DNA of 64,000 nt from Duganella sp. sic0402. GTDB lineage: Bacteria; Pseudomonadota; Gammaproteobacteria; Burkholderiales; Burkholderiaceae_D. Position 1 is the first letter of the stretch. Each line of letters begins with the position of its first letter. The DNA is taken from NCBI RefSeq assembly GCF_019219065.1, contig NZ_JAHUWK010000011.1:1-64000 (forward strand), given 5' to 3'. Made by a program: the position numbers and the translations under genes. Below, piece after piece: positions 63,356-64,000 of the stretch. The notes beneath the pieces were generated by a model. That model ran no database searches. It was not told where the DNA came from and was given only the letters and a program-made list of their open reading frames with translations.

Positions 63356-64000
63356 AGACGCTTCACCACCACGCAGCCGATCGAGTAGCCGGCGCCGAAG
63401 GAGCAGATCACGCCCAGTTCGCCGGCGGCCATGTCGGCCGAGTGCTTGTGGAAGGCGATGATGGAGCCGGCCGACGAGGTGTTGGCGTATTCGTCCAGGA
63501 TCACCGGCGCTTCGCCCGGTTCGGCGTCGCGGCCCAGCACCAGGCGGCTGATCAGCAAGTTCATGTTGAGGTTGGCCTGGTGCAGCCAGTAGCGCTTCAC
63601 CTGCGGCACGTCCAGGCCGGCGTTGGCGATGGTGTCCTTGATCATCTCGGCGGCCATCGGGCAGACATCCTTGAACACCTTGCGGCCCTGCTGGCGGAAC
63701 AGCTTGTCGGCCTGGCCCACGCCGGCTTCGTCGAAGCGGTTGAGGAAGCCGAAGTTGTTGCGGATGTTGTTGGAGAAGCTGGTCTTCAGCTTGCTGTCCA
63801 CAATCTCCCACTGCTGCGCGCTGGTGGCCGTGTCTTTGGCTTCGACGACAATGGCGGTGCAGGCGTCGCCGAAGATGAAGTGGCTGTCGCGGTCGCGCCA
63901 GTTCAGGTGGCCCGAGGTGATTTCCGGATTCAGCACCAGCACCGCGCGCGCCTGGCCGCTTTGCACCGCCGCCACTGCCTGCTGGATGCCGAAGGTGGCC
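63352..64000 (-). CDS. 3-oxoacyl-ACP synthase III family protein, partial
   Basis: The minus-strand frame runs off the window end, so the N-terminus with the catalytic cysteine is missing. ATFGIQQAVAAVQSGQARAV begins the visible part. FGDACTAIVVEA is a family motif, WLHQANLNMNLL holds the active-site His, and DEYANTSSAGSI the Asn. This is a FabH-like thiolase-fold synthase. The exact substrate cannot be decided without the missing half; a role in fatty-acid or lipid-derived signal synthesis is possible. Its stop overlaps azoR. Confidence 0.8.
   Translation of the reverse strand, partial: ATFGIQQAVAAVQSGQARAVLVLNPEITSGHLNWRDRDSHFIFGDACTAIVVEAKDTATSAQQWEIVDSKLKTSFSNNIRNNFGFLNRFDEAGVGQADKLFRQQGRKVFKDVCPMAAEMIKDTIANAGLDVPQVKRYWLHQANLNMNLLISRLVLGRDAEPGEAPVILDEYANTSSAGSIIAFHKHSADMAAGELGVICSFGAGYSIGCVVVKRL

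Overview
The window looks like the chromosome of a GC-rich betaproteobacterium of the Oxalobacteraceae type (Massilia, Duganella or Rugamonas-like). This is inference from gene content: a hemA-prfA-prmC block, minC-minD-minE, a phaA-phaB pair of polyhydroxyalkanoate synthesis, a proteobacterial gshA, metR, many TonB-dependent receptors and a very large DUF4347/Ig-like/RTX exoprotein. No rRNA or tRNA gene was recognised.

Positions 1-11,500 form an accessory island with visibly lower GC and different codon use. It opens with the 3' end of an IS3-family transposase that abuts a truncated SEC-C gene. Small minus-strand genes of unknown function follow, including a membrane-anchored mini-protein overlapping a small papain/transglutaminase-like protein. 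Next comes a two-gene plus-strand operon, an OLD-family ATPase-TOPRIM nuclease and a UvrD-like helicase, which is the Gabija (GajA/GajB) arrangement. A 1571-residue protein then combines an Mrr-type nuclease domain, a STAND NTPase and a long helical-repeat tail, like the Avs anti-phage sensors. The island ends at three copies of TTTTCGACTTTA that resemble the TnsB-binding repeats of Tn7-like transposons.

Positions 11,500-24,350 form an iron-uptake cluster: three Fur-box-like sites, two TonB-dependent siderophore receptors, a heme/hemoglobin-type receptor, a further TonB receptor, a DUF4198 periplasmic protein and a PepSY-flavodoxin-reductase fusion that probably reduces imported ferric siderophore. 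Positions 24,367-27,023 hold an acetylpolyamine amidohydrolase-like gene and gshA.

Positions 27,265-40,320 are one gene of 4351 codons. It has an N-terminal DUF4347 domain, 28 alternating Ig-like modules of two types, calcium-binding RTX repeats and two DUF4214 domains. Immediately downstream lie an AraC-output response regulator and a degenerate histidine-kinase-like protein.

Positions 42,138-64,000 are ordinary chromosomal genes: hemA-prfA-dsbB-prmC, an OmpR-type regulator, minCDE, metR, a thiolase plus acetoacetyl-CoA reductase, prolyl iminopeptidase, DUF2721 and SRPBCC proteins, 2,4-dienoyl-CoA reductase, a periplasmic binding protein with a YbaL-type antiporter, an AhpD-like protein, a MocR regulator divergent from a GNAT-azoreductase pair, and a partial FabH-like ketoacyl synthase cut by the window end.
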